A DNA stretch of 56,280 nt, from NCBI GenBank assembly GCA_024280755.1, contig JAJRPN010000035.1, positions 1-56,280 of the forward strand, given 5' to 3'. The position numbers were made by a program, and so were the translations under genes. This DNA is from Planctomycetota bacterium (GTDB lineage Bacteria > Planctomycetota > Phycisphaerae > Phycisphaerales > UBA1924). Below are positions 1 to 8,054 of the stretch, one piece after another. Position 1 is the first letter of the stretch, and every line of letters begins with the position of its first letter. The notes under the pieces were generated by a model that ran no database searches, had not been told where the DNA came from, and saw only the letters and a list, made by a program, of their open reading frames with translations.

Positions 1-198
1 ACGCTGCGTGAAGCGAAGGTCTTGATCAATCGGTGGCGGGATCATTACAACACGGTGAGACCTCATTCATCGCTTGGATACCGCCCACCAGCACCGGAAA
101 CTCGGATTACCCGGGTCGTCAATCACCCACCAGAGGCCTGCTCCGCTACGCTCCGCAGGCCTCTGATGGGACAAAGGAACGCCACTGCCCTAACATAG
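1..198 (+). CDS. IS3-family transposase, C-terminal fragment
   Basis: The reading frame is open from the first base of the window to a TAG at 196-198, so only the last 65 residues are visible. They contain W-R-D-H-Y-N-T-V-R-P-H-S-S-L-G-Y-R-P-P, the hallmark C-terminal end of the DDE integrase core (rve_3) of IS3-group OrfB transposases. The catalytic Asp, Asp and Glu would lie upstream, outside the window, so whether the enzyme is intact cannot be judged. A possible right terminal inverted repeat follows at 204-227. The last ~20 codons run through a GC-rich palindrome (131-165) and do not look like conserved transposase sequence, so the original stop may have been displaced. Confidence 0.85.
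   Translation, partial: TLREAKVLINRWRDHYNTVRPHSSLGYRPPAPETRITRVVNHPPEACSATLRRPLMGQRNATALT
131..165. repeat. GC-rich palindrome inside the transposase 3' end
   Basis: CAGAGGCCTGC (131-141) and its exact complement GCAGGCCTCTG (155-165) flank a 13-base centre. The hairpin lies within the last codons of the transposase frame and could be a small palindromic insertion or a structure limiting read-through out of the element. Confidence 0.6.
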
Positions 199-203
199 AG
201 AGT

Positions 204-227
204 GGTACAGAATATGGGGGCAGGTCA
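204..227 (+). mobile_element. Putative right terminal inverted repeat of the IS3-like element
   Basis: Six bases after the transposase stop, the sequence GGTACAGAATATGGGGGCAG ending in GTCA reads on the other strand as TGACCTGCCCCCATATTCTG..., starting with TG as IS3-group ends do. The partner left end is outside the window, so the pairing cannot be tested here. Confidence 0.5.
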
Positions 228-393
228 CGCCCCCTGTGATAAAAAGTGGTTTTTTTGAACTTTTAACGTTGCTGTAGTATTAGATTTCAAAAAAGCTCTA
301 TGATACAAAAACGGGCTAACAAACACAATGAATACATACACTATTTTCGCCATAATAGCGGTATAACTCTTTCGAATTACACCGCCAACTTGT

Positions 394-1401
394 TTACACC
401 GGATCCCCTGCACATTCATCGCCAAACACTATTCTTGCGGCTGCGCGGCTTCCTGCGCGAGTTGCTCTAGCATTTGCTAATGCTGTTGCATAATCTGACA
501 AGCAACCTGCATATTGCGCAGCTTGAATACCGAGAGCACCAAGAGAACAAAGTGCTGTTGCAACCCAACCTACCGCCGGAAAAATTGAAGCTGCAGCACA
601 CCCTGTCATTGTAACAGCAAACTGCAATGTGGCATCAAGCACACAATCAGTTGCGTTATTTTTTGCGATCTGATTAGCCGTCCTAAATGCTGCATCTGCC
701 AGACGAAATGCCTCATCGCAATCCTGTGGCACATAGGGCGGTATACCTGTTTGCATAAACTCCGGGTCAGGACGAAAATCATCGTAATCAATTTGCTGCA
801 TTTCTGCACCAATAATTATTTCACTAACACGCTCTCCGGTCGTTGAAGTATATTGCCACGCCATACCAGCAAAATTAACCTTGCCAAGATCAGTTTCGAT
901 TGAGGCGAAGATGGCGAATAAATCAAGGTTCGCATTAAGGTATAATTGGGTTTGATCGGGAGAAAAATAATCAGTGTCGGTTATGTCAGCCCGATATGCC
1001 CCCAAGACTTCCATATCAAACAGATCGCCCCCACTGGTTTGCCCAACAAGAACACTTCCTGTACTGGTTTCATCGATGTCTTCGAACATCAAAAGTGCGG
1101 ATTCCTCAATTACATATGGAGCACCAAACAAACGCTCGATATACTGTTTTTAGAATTTTCCCCATTCTCGATATGCGATGGGTTGTATTCCAAACGCAAG
1201 ATCTGCAGGAACCCCTGCCTGAACAGCATCCAAGGCATCAATAACTTGATCGCCATTTAAAGCCATTGTCTGCGCCGGCTCTTCAATCGCCGCCGCTGCA
1301 TGGAACACCGGAAAAATCATCCCGCTCAGCATCAACATCGCCCCAAACAACGGGTTCGAATACGCTTTTCTCTCTTGAATCCACTTACTTATCAAATTCA
1401 T
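394..1401 (-). pseudogene. Secreted hypothetical protein split by an in-frame TAA
   Basis: A well-placed start (ATG at 1401 with AAGGAG about 7 bases upstream) opens a signal peptide with a hydrophobic stretch ending in F-H-A-A-A-A, then a short stretch containing N-G-D-Q-V-I-D-A-L-D-A-V. The frame stops at TAA (1150-1152). The same frame then continues without shift through K-Q-Y-I-E-R and 245 more residues to a stop at 394. The total would be about 334 residues. The downstream part has a Cys-containing hydrophobic stretch (T-G-C-A-A-A-S-I-F ... A-L-C-S-L-G-A-L-G) and an Ala/Arg-rich tail ending near D-E-C-A-G-D-P-V. I do not recognise a family. The continuity of frame argues for one ancestral gene with a nonsense change; a sequencing error, or two overlapping proteins with a TTG restart at 1131, are alternatives. 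Confidence 0.6.
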
Positions 1402-1463
1402 TCGATATCTCCTTCGTTTTATAAGCACTGCACACACAGCACTGTTCACGGAGACAATCTACA

Positions 1464-1511
1464 CTCTTCCTCTTCCTCTTCCTCTTCCTCTTCCTCTTCC
1501 TCTTCCTCTTC
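1464..1511. repeat. Hexanucleotide microsatellite, 8 perfect copies
   Basis: Eight tandem CTCTTC units (GAAGAG on the minus strand) without interruption. On the minus strand the tract ends about 63 bases upstream of the start codon of the split secreted-protein gene, where a length change could alter the promoter region. Confidence 0.95.
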
Positions 1512-1643
1512 GAATAATTATCAAAAAACCACCCTGACGCATTCAAAACTCGCATTATGAAAACAACACGAACCTTAGCTTATCCACAAAGCCACCTTGC
1601 AATACATACAAGGCGATCTTATGCTCTACAAATATATTGCTTC

Positions 1644-2657
1644 TTACGCCGTCACCGCCGCGATCCCCATCGCCTTGGCCATCGCAACACCCATCTCACT
1701 CGGGTTCAATGCGACCTCACAGCCCGCAGCACGCAGCGCCTCGATCTTTGTATCCGCGGTTCCGGTCGGCTTGCCGCCAGCGCCGCTGCTGATAATCGCA
1801 CCAGCGTGTCCCATCCGCTTACCCGCTGGAGCTGTGCGCCCAGCGATGAACGCTGCGACTGGTTTGGTCACATGGTTCTTGATGTACTCTGCTGCAGCCT
1901 CTTCGTCCTCGCCGCCAATCTCGCCAATCATCAAGATGCCGTCGGTGTCTGGATCTTCTTCGAACATCCGCAGGCAATCAATATGATTAATCCCACGGAT
2001 CGGATCGCCGCCGATTCCTACACAGGTGGACTGTGCCAAACCAAGCTGCGAGGTCTGCCAAACAGCTTCATAGGTCAGCGTGCCCGAACGCGAAACGATC
2101 CCGACCGACTTGCCGGTCGGTGCTTCGGAGACATGCGTATGAATATACCCAGGCATAATCCCGATCTTACATCCAGCGTTGGTGTAGTGTGATTCGCCGG
2201 TATCATCGCCAGTCTTTGGGCCCGGTGTAATAATCCCCGGGCAATTTGGCCCGATCAGTGTGAACAACTCGCGTGAGTGCCCTGCGTCGGCACCACGGGC
2301 CGCTGCGTTACGATCGTCCATCACCCGGCGAACCAAAATCATATCATTGACTGGCACGCCTTCGGTAATACAACAGATCAAACGGATCCCCGCATCCATC
2401 GCTTCGAGCATCGCATCGACACAAAATGCTGGTGGCACAAAGATCATCGTTGCATCGGCGCCCGTCGCTTCGACAGCTTGACGAACTGTATCAAACACCG
2501 GCAACCCGTTGGCATCGGTCTGCCCACCCTTGCCAGGAGTCACGCCACCAACCATATTGGTGCCATAGTTGAAACACCCCTTCGTATGGATCGCCCCATA
2601 CGCGCCGGTGATGCCCTGACAGATGACTTTGGTGTTTTTGTCTACGAGAATGGCCAT
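1644..2657 (-). CDS. sucD: Succinyl-CoA synthetase (ADP/GDP-forming) alpha subunit
   Basis: Converts succinyl-CoA, ADP (or GDP) and phosphate to succinate, CoA and NTP in the TCA cycle, as a heterodimer with SucC. The start at [15 protein letters not shown] matches the family N-terminus and has GGAG six bases upstream; a longer frame to 2708 lacks support. The protein (337 residues) shows the CoA-binding Rossmann region with [16 protein letters not shown], then I-G-P-N-C-P-G-I-I and the phosphohistidine region G-H-A-G-A-I-I near residue 280. It is longer than the usual ~290 residues, with extra segments such as the [11 protein letters not shown] stretch before the I-G-P-N-C motif. The gene stands alone: sucC, normally just upstream, is not next to it, and the upstream neighbour is divergent. 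Confidence 0.95.
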   Translation of the reverse strand: MAILVDKNTKVICQGITGAYGAIHTKGCFNYGTNMVGGVTPGKGGQTDANGLPVFDTVRQAVEATGADATMIFVPPAFCVDAMLEAMDAGIRLICCITEGVPVNDMILVRRVMDDRNAAARGADAGHSRELFTLIGPNCPGIITPGPKTGDDTGESHYTNAGCKIGIMPGYIHTHVSEAPTGKSVGIVSRSGTLTYEAVWQTSQLGLAQSTCVGIGGDPIRGINHIDCLRMFEEDPDTDGILMIGEIGGEDEEAAAEYIKNHVTKPVAAFIAGRTAPAGKRMGHAGAIISSGAGGKPTGTADTKIEALRAAGCEVALNPSEMGVAMAKAMGIAAVTA

Positions 2658-2820
2658 GAGATGCTCCGAAGGTTGGAGGTGAAAGGTTATCGCCCGCCAT
2701 TGTAGCATCTCTTGATCTCACGCGGGCAAAAACATCACACGAGATCGCTCCCCCTTGTGATAAAAACTTTTATACACAACACTTCCGTGCTACCATCCCC
2801 CCTAACTCTGGAGATCAAAC

Positions 2821-3957
2821 ATGCGCGCAATCGTCACAGGCCAAGTCGGGATGGACAAAAAATCGTACCTCAAAGATGTCAGCGATTTCGCTGCATCACA
2901 AGGCGAATCCCTCGATATGTACCATGTTGGCAACATGATGTATGACGAAGCGCTCGATATCCGCTCGGGTCGAATCCTCGATCTCCCGATCTCCCGCCTC
3001 AACTCGCTTCGCAGAGCAGCCTTCAAAGACATTATCTCTGAATCACGCGATCAAGAAAACATGCTTGTCAACACCCACGCCACCTTCCGCTGGCGCCACG
3101 GCTTGTTCTCTGCATTCGACTTCGACCAGATCACCAAACTCGCCCCCGATATCTTCATCTGCCTTGTCGACAATATCGAAGTCGTCCACCAACGCCTCCA
3201 CGCTAAGCACGACATCGACGCCACCCTCAAAGACTGCATGGTCTGGCGCGAAGAAGAAATCCTTGCGACCGAACTCATGGCCCAAGCAATCCCAGGCTCA
3301 AAGTTCTACATCGTCGCCCGAGGGCGATACTCACAGACCTCAAAGACCATCTTCCAGCTCTTGTGCCGACCAGAGATGAAAAAAGTCTACCCGTCCTTCC
3401 CCATGTCCCATGTTATCGACATGCCCGAAGTGATGGCCGAGATTGATGCCTTCCGCGCCAAGCTCGCCGAGCACTTCATTACATTTGATCCGGGTGATGT
3501 CGACGAAAAACTCCTCCTCGACCGCGCCCTCGACGCTGCCAAAGAAGGTAAAGATTTCTTCGATCATCAGCCTCACCAGCTCGGAGGCGTAGAGCACAAG
3601 CTCGACCCCATCAAAATGACCACCCGAGAGGTCCTCGACATCGCTGGCGATGTCGATGGCCAAATCTACATGCGTGACTTCAAACTCATCGACCAGGCCG
3701 ACATGATCGTCAGCCTTGTCCCCGAACTCATCTCCGACACCGGCAAGGTCATCCCCGCCCTATCGAGCGGCGTAGAACGAGAACTCCAGCACGCCTGGGA
3801 ACACGCCAAAGAGGTCTATGTGGTCTGGAAACCAAGCAAGAACCCATCACCGTTCATCACCGAGACCGCCACCAAGGTCTTCAAATCCACCGAAGAAGCC
3901 CTCGAATACTTCGAAGCCCAAGGCATGTTCGGCGAAAAAAACCTCTTCGGCAACTGA
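2821..3957 (+). CDS. Archaeal-type adenylate kinase-like domain fused to a deoxyribosyltransferase-like domain
   Basis: A 378-residue protein; ATG with GGAG seven bases upstream. Residues 1-190 follow the pattern of archaeal-type adenylate kinases: an N-terminal loop T-G-Q-V-G-M-D-K-K-S in the P-loop position, Y-H-V-G-N-M-M-Y-D-E, then L-V-N-T-H-A-T-F and A-P-D-I-F-I-C-L-V-D-N. The loop departs from the classic GxxGxGK[ST], with D-K-K-S at its end, so catalytic activity is uncertain. Residues ~285-370 have a Rossmann-like pattern, I-Y-M-R-D-F-K-L-I-D-Q-A-D-M-I-V then S-S-G-V-E-R-E-L, like nucleoside 2-deoxyribosyltransferases and related nucleotide-binding proteins, with a Glu in the expected nucleophile position. 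It is transcribed divergently from sucD. A nucleotide-handling role is plausible; substrate unknown. Confidence 0.55.
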   Translation: MRAIVTGQVGMDKKSYLKDVSDFAASQGESLDMYHVGNMMYDEALDIRSGRILDLPISRLNSLRRAAFKDIISESRDQENMLVNTHATFRWRHGLFSAFDFDQITKLAPDIFICLVDNIEVVHQRLHAKHDIDATLKDCMVWREEEILATELMAQAIPGSKFYIVARGRYSQTSKTIFQLLCRPEMKKVYPSFPMSHVIDMPEVMAEIDAFRAKLAEHFITFDPGDVDEKLLLDRALDAAKEGKDFFDHQPHQLGGVEHKLDPIKMTTREVLDIAGDVDGQIYMRDFKLIDQADMIVSLVPELISDTGKVIPALSSGVERELQHAWEHAKEVYVVWKPSKNPSPFITETATKVFKSTEEALEYFEAQGMFGEKNLFGN

Positions 3958-4143
3958 CCTTACTCTCTCCCACCCAGACAGAGACATCTTGTTTTTTCGT
4001 AGAAAAATACGCTTTTCGCCTGAATACACAAATGTTCAAAAACAAATATTCATCTCTTTTCCCCACTACACACTTGACGAACCACTTTTAATATCCGATA
4101 ATAATTTTCACTCTGTCAATCTCACAAAACTGTTAGGGTTTCA

Positions 4144-5979
4144 ATGTCTATTTTTGCCAGGAAACTTGTTTCTTTCGCGTTCATATTTATTTTTACATCT
4201 TGTGTTTCCGCCTCCATGCTAATGGACTATCCGCCTGATTATCCATTCGGATCAAACGGGAACACAAATCATCCAAATGGGTTTGATGGATACCCTGGAG
4301 GTCACCCCAACAATCCGTACGGAAATAACGGAGGACCCGGCGGAAACGGATATGGCTCTGGAAACGGAGGCCAAGGCGGTTCGGGCTCAGGCTCGGGCCA
4401 TGGCGGGGCTGGGGGGAGTGGCGGAAATACTGGTGGAGGCGGCGGAAGCGGTGGAAGCGGTGGAAATGGAGGCGATGGAGGGCGAGGAGGGAATGGCGGA
4501 GCCAATGACAACAACGGAGCAGGAGGCAGCGGAGGTAACGGAGGGGCAGCCGGTGGCAATGGTGGTATGGGTGGCGATGGTGGCTCGGGAGGTGCTGGTG
4601 GCTCAAATGGTGGCGACGGTGGCTCAGGCGGAAATGGAGGCGACACCGGTCAAGGCTCTGGCAGAAGCGGCGATGGCGGTGACGGTGGCTCAGGCGGAGG
4701 AAACGCCAACGGTGGAGACGGCGGAGATGCAGGAAGCGGCCAAGGGACAAATGGCGGGAACGGAGGAGATGGCGGGAACGGAGGAGTCGAAGGAGGCGAT
4801 GGTGGTGGCGGTGGTGGCGGTGGTGGCTCTGCAACCAGCGGTCACGGAGGAGATGGGGGGAATGGTGGAGATGGTGGAGGATCAACAGGCTCCGGTGGAG
4901 ACGGCGGGGATGGGGGTACTGGAAAAACAGTCGGCGGCGATGGGGGAGAAGGCGGAGACTCGGACCCTGACGGATCCGGGAGCGGTGGAGATGGAGGAGA
5001 TGGCGGAAATGCGACAGGCACTAATCCGGACCAAGGAGACGGAGGAGATGGCGGAGACGGAGGTTCTGGTGCTGAAGGTGGAGACGGTGGAGATGGTGGA
5101 AATGGAAATGTTGATGGCGGCGAGGGTGGCGAAGGAGGAAACGCAGATCCAGATGGAGCTGGCTGTGGAGGAGAAGGAGGAAACGGAGGAGATGGCGATT
5201 TTGACGCCGGCGGCTCTGGCGCTGGAGGCGATGGTGGAAATGGCGGAAATGGACCTTGCCCAGGCGGTGGTGGCGATGGGGGAACATCCCCTGGCTGGGG
5301 GGGCGATGGAAATGATGGAAAAAACGGCAAAACAATTCGCAGGATAACTGGAATCCCATACCCAGCCGTAGGCATTGATGAAGATATTGCCGCAGCATTT
5401 ACGGCATTAGCCAGAATAGATCCCATTACACTTTCTCAAAGTTGGTCGAACGATCTTGTTTTTCCTCTTTATGATTGGAAGTTTTACGATCTCAGTATGC
5501 CTGACAATGCTGGCGCAACTGAAGTATCAGGAGTATTACACCCAGACAGTCTTTCTTCTGAACGACTCAGAGTTGTTATCGAGTTTAAGATTGTTGATAC
5601 GGACCCAATACTAGAATTTTCTTGGATGACCGGTAATCAGTATAATATCTCCCAATCAAAACCTATTGCCAATGAACCCGATTGGAGAAGAATGGTAGTT
5701 TCATCGCCACGCATTGATGCACAACCATTTGGATCCGGAACTGATATGTTTATATATCGGAACCGAGGCATTGATGTTCGCCGATTCGATGTTGAAGATT
5801 TTGGATTTATTGGAGATGCCAATCTAGATGGGCTTGTCAATGAATCGGACTTTACTGTTGTGATTAGCAACTTCGGAATGAACCAGAATCCAGAGACAAC
5901 CGATGGCGATCTCAATGCGGATGGAGTTGTTGATGTATTGGATATTTACCCTGTAATCGAAGCTATCACAGACAACTAA
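4144..5979 (+). CDS. Secreted glycine-rich repeat protein with a C-terminal dockerin-type EF-hand pair
   Basis: 611 residues. A signal peptide (F-A-F-I-F-I-F-T-S-C-V-S-A-S) is followed by a low-complexity tract from about residue 30 to 395 built from G-G-x-G-G and G-G-D-G-G-N-G-G units with regularly spaced Asp and Asn. A non-repetitive region (about 400-550) looks like a beta-rich globular domain (W-S-N-D-L-V-F-P-L-Y-D-W-K-F-Y-D). The end has two calcium-loop patterns, G-D-A-N-L-D-G-L-V-N-E-S-D-F and G-D-L-N-A-D-G-V-V-D-V-L-D-I, i.e. a classical dockerin I-like pair without the flanking cysteines of the GC-type tails found later in the window. The glycine tract resembles PE-PGRS or RTX-like sequences only in composition. 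An extracellular structural or calcium-binding role is inferred. A terminator follows at 6011. Confidence 0.75.
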   Translation: MSIFARKLVSFAFIFIFTSCVSASMLMDYPPDYPFGSNGNTNHPNGFDGYPGGHPNNPYGNNGGPGGNGYGSGNGGQGGSGSGSGHGGAGGSGGNTGGGGGSGGSGGNGGDGGRGGNGGANDNNGAGGSGGNGGAAGGNGGMGGDGGSGGAGGSNGGDGGSGGNGGDTGQGSGRSGDGGDGGSGGGNANGGDGGDAGSGQGTNGGNGGDGGNGGVEGGDGGGGGGGGGSATSGHGGDGGNGGDGGGSTGSGGDGGDGGTGKTVGGDGGEGGDSDPDGSGSGGDGGDGGNATGTNPDQGDGGDGGDGGSGAEGGDGGDGGNGNVDGGEGGEGGNADPDGAGCGGEGGNGGDGDFDAGGSGAGGDGGNGGNGPCPGGGGDGGTSPGWGGDGNDGKNGKTIRRITGIPYPAVGIDEDIAAAFTALARIDPITLSQSWSNDLVFPLYDWKFYDLSMPDNAGATEVSGVLHPDSLSSERLRVVIEFKIVDTDPILEFSWMTGNQYNISQSKPIANEPDWRRMVVSSPRIDAQPFGSGTDMFIYRNRGIDVRRFDVEDFGFIGDANLDGLVNESDFTVVISNFGMNQNPETTDGDLNADGVVDVLDIYPVIEAITDN

Positions 5980-6010
5980 TTAGTCTTAGCGATCAACTTT
6001 AGTTTCTTAA

Positions 6011-6037
6011 AGCGTGCCTCAAGGCACGCTTTTTTTG
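6011..6037 (+). terminator. Rho-independent terminator after the glycine-rich gene
   Basis: Perfect 8-bp stem AGCGTGCC / GGCACGCT with a TCAA loop, followed by seven T, 31 bases after the stop codon. Confidence 0.95.
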
Positions 6038-6102
6038 AAATCCCCACCCCTATTTCCCCAACCATCACTTGCGGGGATGCTCCCGCTCTAGGATAATGGG
6101 TC

Positions 6103-6537
6103 ATGAGCAACGAAAACCAACACAACCAATACGCCGACTACCGCGACCCGCCGCTCAATGCCCAAGGCAAAGCCTTTGACCCAGATGCAACCTCAGACGA
6201 ACGAACATTCGCCATGTTCATGCACCTCACCCTCCTGCTCAACCTCACTGGCGTGGGCGGCCCGGTCTCATTCATCGCTGTCCTCATCATGTGGCTGATC
6301 AAAAAAGATGAATCACCCTTCCTCGACGATCACGGCAGAGAAGCCGTCAACTTCCAGATCTCACTCTTTATCTGGGCACTTATCCTCGGAATCGGAGCCG
6401 TCTTCACCTGCGGGCTTTCTGCGATTTTCCTGATCGCCATCCCTATCGTTGGTGCCGTCGGCATGATCTTCGCGGCCGTCGCGGCCAACCGAGGCGAGTT
6501 CTTCCGCTACCCAATGACCTTCCGCATTCTCAAATAA
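6103..6537 (+). CDS. DUF4870 domain membrane protein
   Basis: 144 residues, ATG preceded by AGGA in TAGGATAATGG. After a polar N-terminus it reads M-F-M-H-L-T-L-L-L-N, a first membrane segment, then W-L-I-K-K-D-E-S-P-F-L-D-D-H-G-R-E-A-V-N-F-Q-I-S, the signature of DUF4870 (Tic20-like) proteins, then two or three more hydrophobic segments. It ends with the short cytoplasmic tail typical of the family. Function unknown; predicted inner-membrane protein. It stands alone between a terminator and the repeat that precedes lptB. Confidence 0.85.
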   Translation: MSNENQHNQYADYRDPPLNAQGKAFDPDATSDERTFAMFMHLTLLLNLTGVGGPVSFIAVLIMWLIKKDESPFLDDHGREAVNFQISLFIWALILGIGAVFTCGLSAIFLIAIPIVGAVGMIFAAVAANRGEFFRYPMTFRILK

Positions 6538-6632
6538 CCGACTATCAAGCCGCCGAGCACCTTGCAGGTGCCGCCCCCGCCCCCTTCATATTCTTTCCCT
6601 CCCCATCTCCCCATCTCTTCCCCTTCTTCTCT

Positions 6633-6731
6633 GCACCTCTGCGCGATCTTTGCGTTCTCTGCGTTGAACTCTTTCCCTCTTCCCTCCTCTCTCTTCCCCA
6701 TTGCCTATTACCCACTGCCTATTGCCTCCCC
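6633..6731 (+). repeat. Dispersed intergenic repeat, copy A
   Basis: Two modules: 6633-6673 (GCACCTCTGCGCGATCTTTG... to AACTCTT) and 6694-6731 (TTCCCCATTGCCTATTACCC...). The first differs from the copy at 12253-12293 at only 3 of 41 positions. Copy A ends about 20 bases before the lptB start codon. On the minus strand the first module reads as AACGCAGAG-type sequence. Confidence 0.85.
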
Positions 6732-6748
6732 CCCCCCTACACTTGCCC

Positions 6749-7540
6749 ATGGCCCTGCTCGAAGCGATCAATCTGAAAAAATCCTACAACGACCGCACAG
6801 TCGTCGATGGCGTATCACTCGAAGTCGAGCACGCCGAGATCGTCGGACTCCTTGGACGCAACGGCGCAGGAAAAACAACCACCTTCCGCATGACCATCGG
6901 CATGATCGAACGCGACGCCGGACGCGTCATCTTCAACAATACCGAAGTCACCGGGCTCCCCATGTATCGACACGCCCAAATGGGTATCGGGTACCTCTCG
7001 CAAGAACCATCTATCTTCCAACGCCTCACCTGCGAACAAAACCTCCTCGCCATCCTCGAAACACTCCCGCTCAACAGACGCGCCCGAAAAATCAAGGCTG
7101 GCGAACTCCTCGAACGCTTCTCGCTCACACACAAAACAAATGAACTCGCACGCACATGCTCCGGCGGCGAACGACGAAAACTCGAAATCGCTCGCGCTCT
7201 CGTTACCGATCCAAAGCTCATCCTCCTCGATGAACCATTCTCAGGCGTAGACCCCATCGCTGTCGAAGACCTCCAATCAGAAATCAGAGCACTCACCCAA
7301 CGAGGCATCTCGATCCTCATCACCGATCACAATGTCCAACAAACCCTCCGCGTCTGCGATCGCGCTTATATCCTCAACGCTGGGAAAGTTCTCGCTGAAG
7401 GCACACCCAAAGAACTCATCAACTCCGAGATGGTCCGCAACGCCTACCTCGGGTCCATGTTCAAAGGCGACGAGTTCGACGAACCAACAAACAACGACAA
7501 CCAACATCCCCAATCCGAACGCGAGCCCCTCGATGCGTAA
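6749..7540 (+). CDS. lptB: LPS export ABC transporter ATP-binding protein
   Basis: 263 residues. LptB is the cytoplasmic ATPase that powers extraction of lipopolysaccharide from the inner membrane through LptFG and the periplasmic bridge. Visible motifs are Walker A G-L-L-G-R-N-G-A-G-K-T-T-T, Q-loop region G-Y-L-S-Q-E-P-S-I-F, signature C-S-G-G-E-R-R-K-L-E-I-A-R-A-L, Walker B L-I-L-L-D-E-P-F-S-G-V-D-P and the switch His in I-T-D-H-N-V. The sequence around Y-L-S-Q-E-P-S-I-F-Q-R-L-T is characteristic of LptB rather than other ABC ATPases. The start M-A-L-L-E-A-I-N-L-K-K is preferred; upstream codons fall in a dispersed repeat. A polar tail of ~25 residues extends the C-terminus. The downstream lipoprotein gene overlaps by 8 bases (ATGCGTAA), indicating co-translation. 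Confidence 0.93.
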   Translation: MALLEAINLKKSYNDRTVVDGVSLEVEHAEIVGLLGRNGAGKTTTFRMTIGMIERDAGRVIFNNTEVTGLPMYRHAQMGIGYLSQEPSIFQRLTCEQNLLAILETLPLNRRARKIKAGELLERFSLTHKTNELARTCSGGERRKLEIARALVTDPKLILLDEPFSGVDPIAVEDLQSEIRALTQRGISILITDHNVQQTLRVCDRAYILNAGKVLAEGTPKELINSEMVRNAYLGSMFKGDEFDEPTNNDNQHPQSEREPLDA

Positions 7541-7985
7541 ATCCCTCATTCCTTTCTTCTCTTCCCCATTGCCTATTGCCTATTGCCTATTGCCCCTCTT
7601 ACCTCTCTTGCTCCTCACCGGCTGCGTAGAACGCCGAATCCAAGTCACCTCATCACCAGCCGGCGCACGCGTCTGGATCAACGACCAACAAGTCGGAACC
7701 ACCCCGGTCGAAACCCGATTCACCTTCTACGGCAACTACGATGTCCGCGTAGAACTCGCCGGCTACAACTCGATCAACGAATCACGAACCGCCAAAGCCC
7801 CCCTCTACGAATACCCCGGCCCAGACCTCATCGCTACCGCCCTCCCCCACACCTTCAAACCGTTAATCAAATGGCACTTCGAACTCACCCAAGTCGAAGA
7901 AACAACCGATCCCGAGCACGCACGAGATAACCTCCTCACCCGCGCCGAGTCCATGCGCCTACAAGCCCAATCAGATTCTGATTGA
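7533..7985 (+). CDS. PEGA-domain lipoprotein with a repeat-derived signal peptide
   Basis: 150 residues. The N-terminus is a lipoprotein signal ending in the lipobox L-L-T-G-C (Cys31 would be lipidated). The following R-I-Q-V-T-S-S-P-A-G-A-R-V-W-I-N and V-G-T-T-P-V-E-T-R-F-T-F-Y-G is a PEGA domain, a small beta-fold common in surface proteins. The C-terminal part (residues 95-150) is polar and charged with no recognised domain. The start overlaps the lptB stop by 8 bases, so it is an operon partner; whether it helps LPS transport is not shown. The hydrophobic core of the signal (P-L-P-I-A-Y-C-L-L-P) is encoded by a dispersed repeat (7562-7598). Confidence 0.85.
   Translation: MRKSLIPFFSSPLPIAYCLLPLLPLLLLTGCVERRIQVTSSPAGARVWINDQQVGTTPVETRFTFYGNYDVRVELAGYNSINESRTAKAPLYEYPGPDLIATALPHTFKPLIKWHFELTQVEETTDPEHARDNLLTRAESMRLQAQSDSD
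7562..7598 (+). repeat. Dispersed repeat, copy B (TTCCCCATTGCC module), inside a signal peptide
   Basis: TTCCCCATTGCC followed by tandem TATTGCC units, matching the second module of copies A (6694-6731) and C (12331-12368). It lies inside the coding sequence of the PEGA lipoprotein and encodes most of the hydrophobic core of its signal peptide. Confidence 0.85.
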
Positions 7986-8054
7986 ACAATAAATTATTTC
8001 ACCCCACCTACTAAGCCAAACATTTACCTTCCGGGCTTGATACACTACATCACT

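Noticed and set aside
1150..1152. Programmed read-through or recoding of the TAA in the split secreted gene
   Set aside because: No recoding signal is visible and many genes in the window use TAA as a normal stop; a nonsense mutation is simpler.
1464..1511. CRISPR-like array
   Set aside because: It is a simple hexanucleotide tract without spacers; no cas genes nearby.
1644..2657. Loss of succinyl-CoA synthetase because sucC is not adjacent
   Set aside because: sucC may be elsewhere in the genome; the sucD reading frame is complete.
4193..5426. Long minus-strand frames opposite the glycine-rich gene (Pro/Ser- and His/Arg-rich)
   Set aside because: They are mirror images of the GGN-rich codons; no start signals and a plausible composition only because of the repeat.
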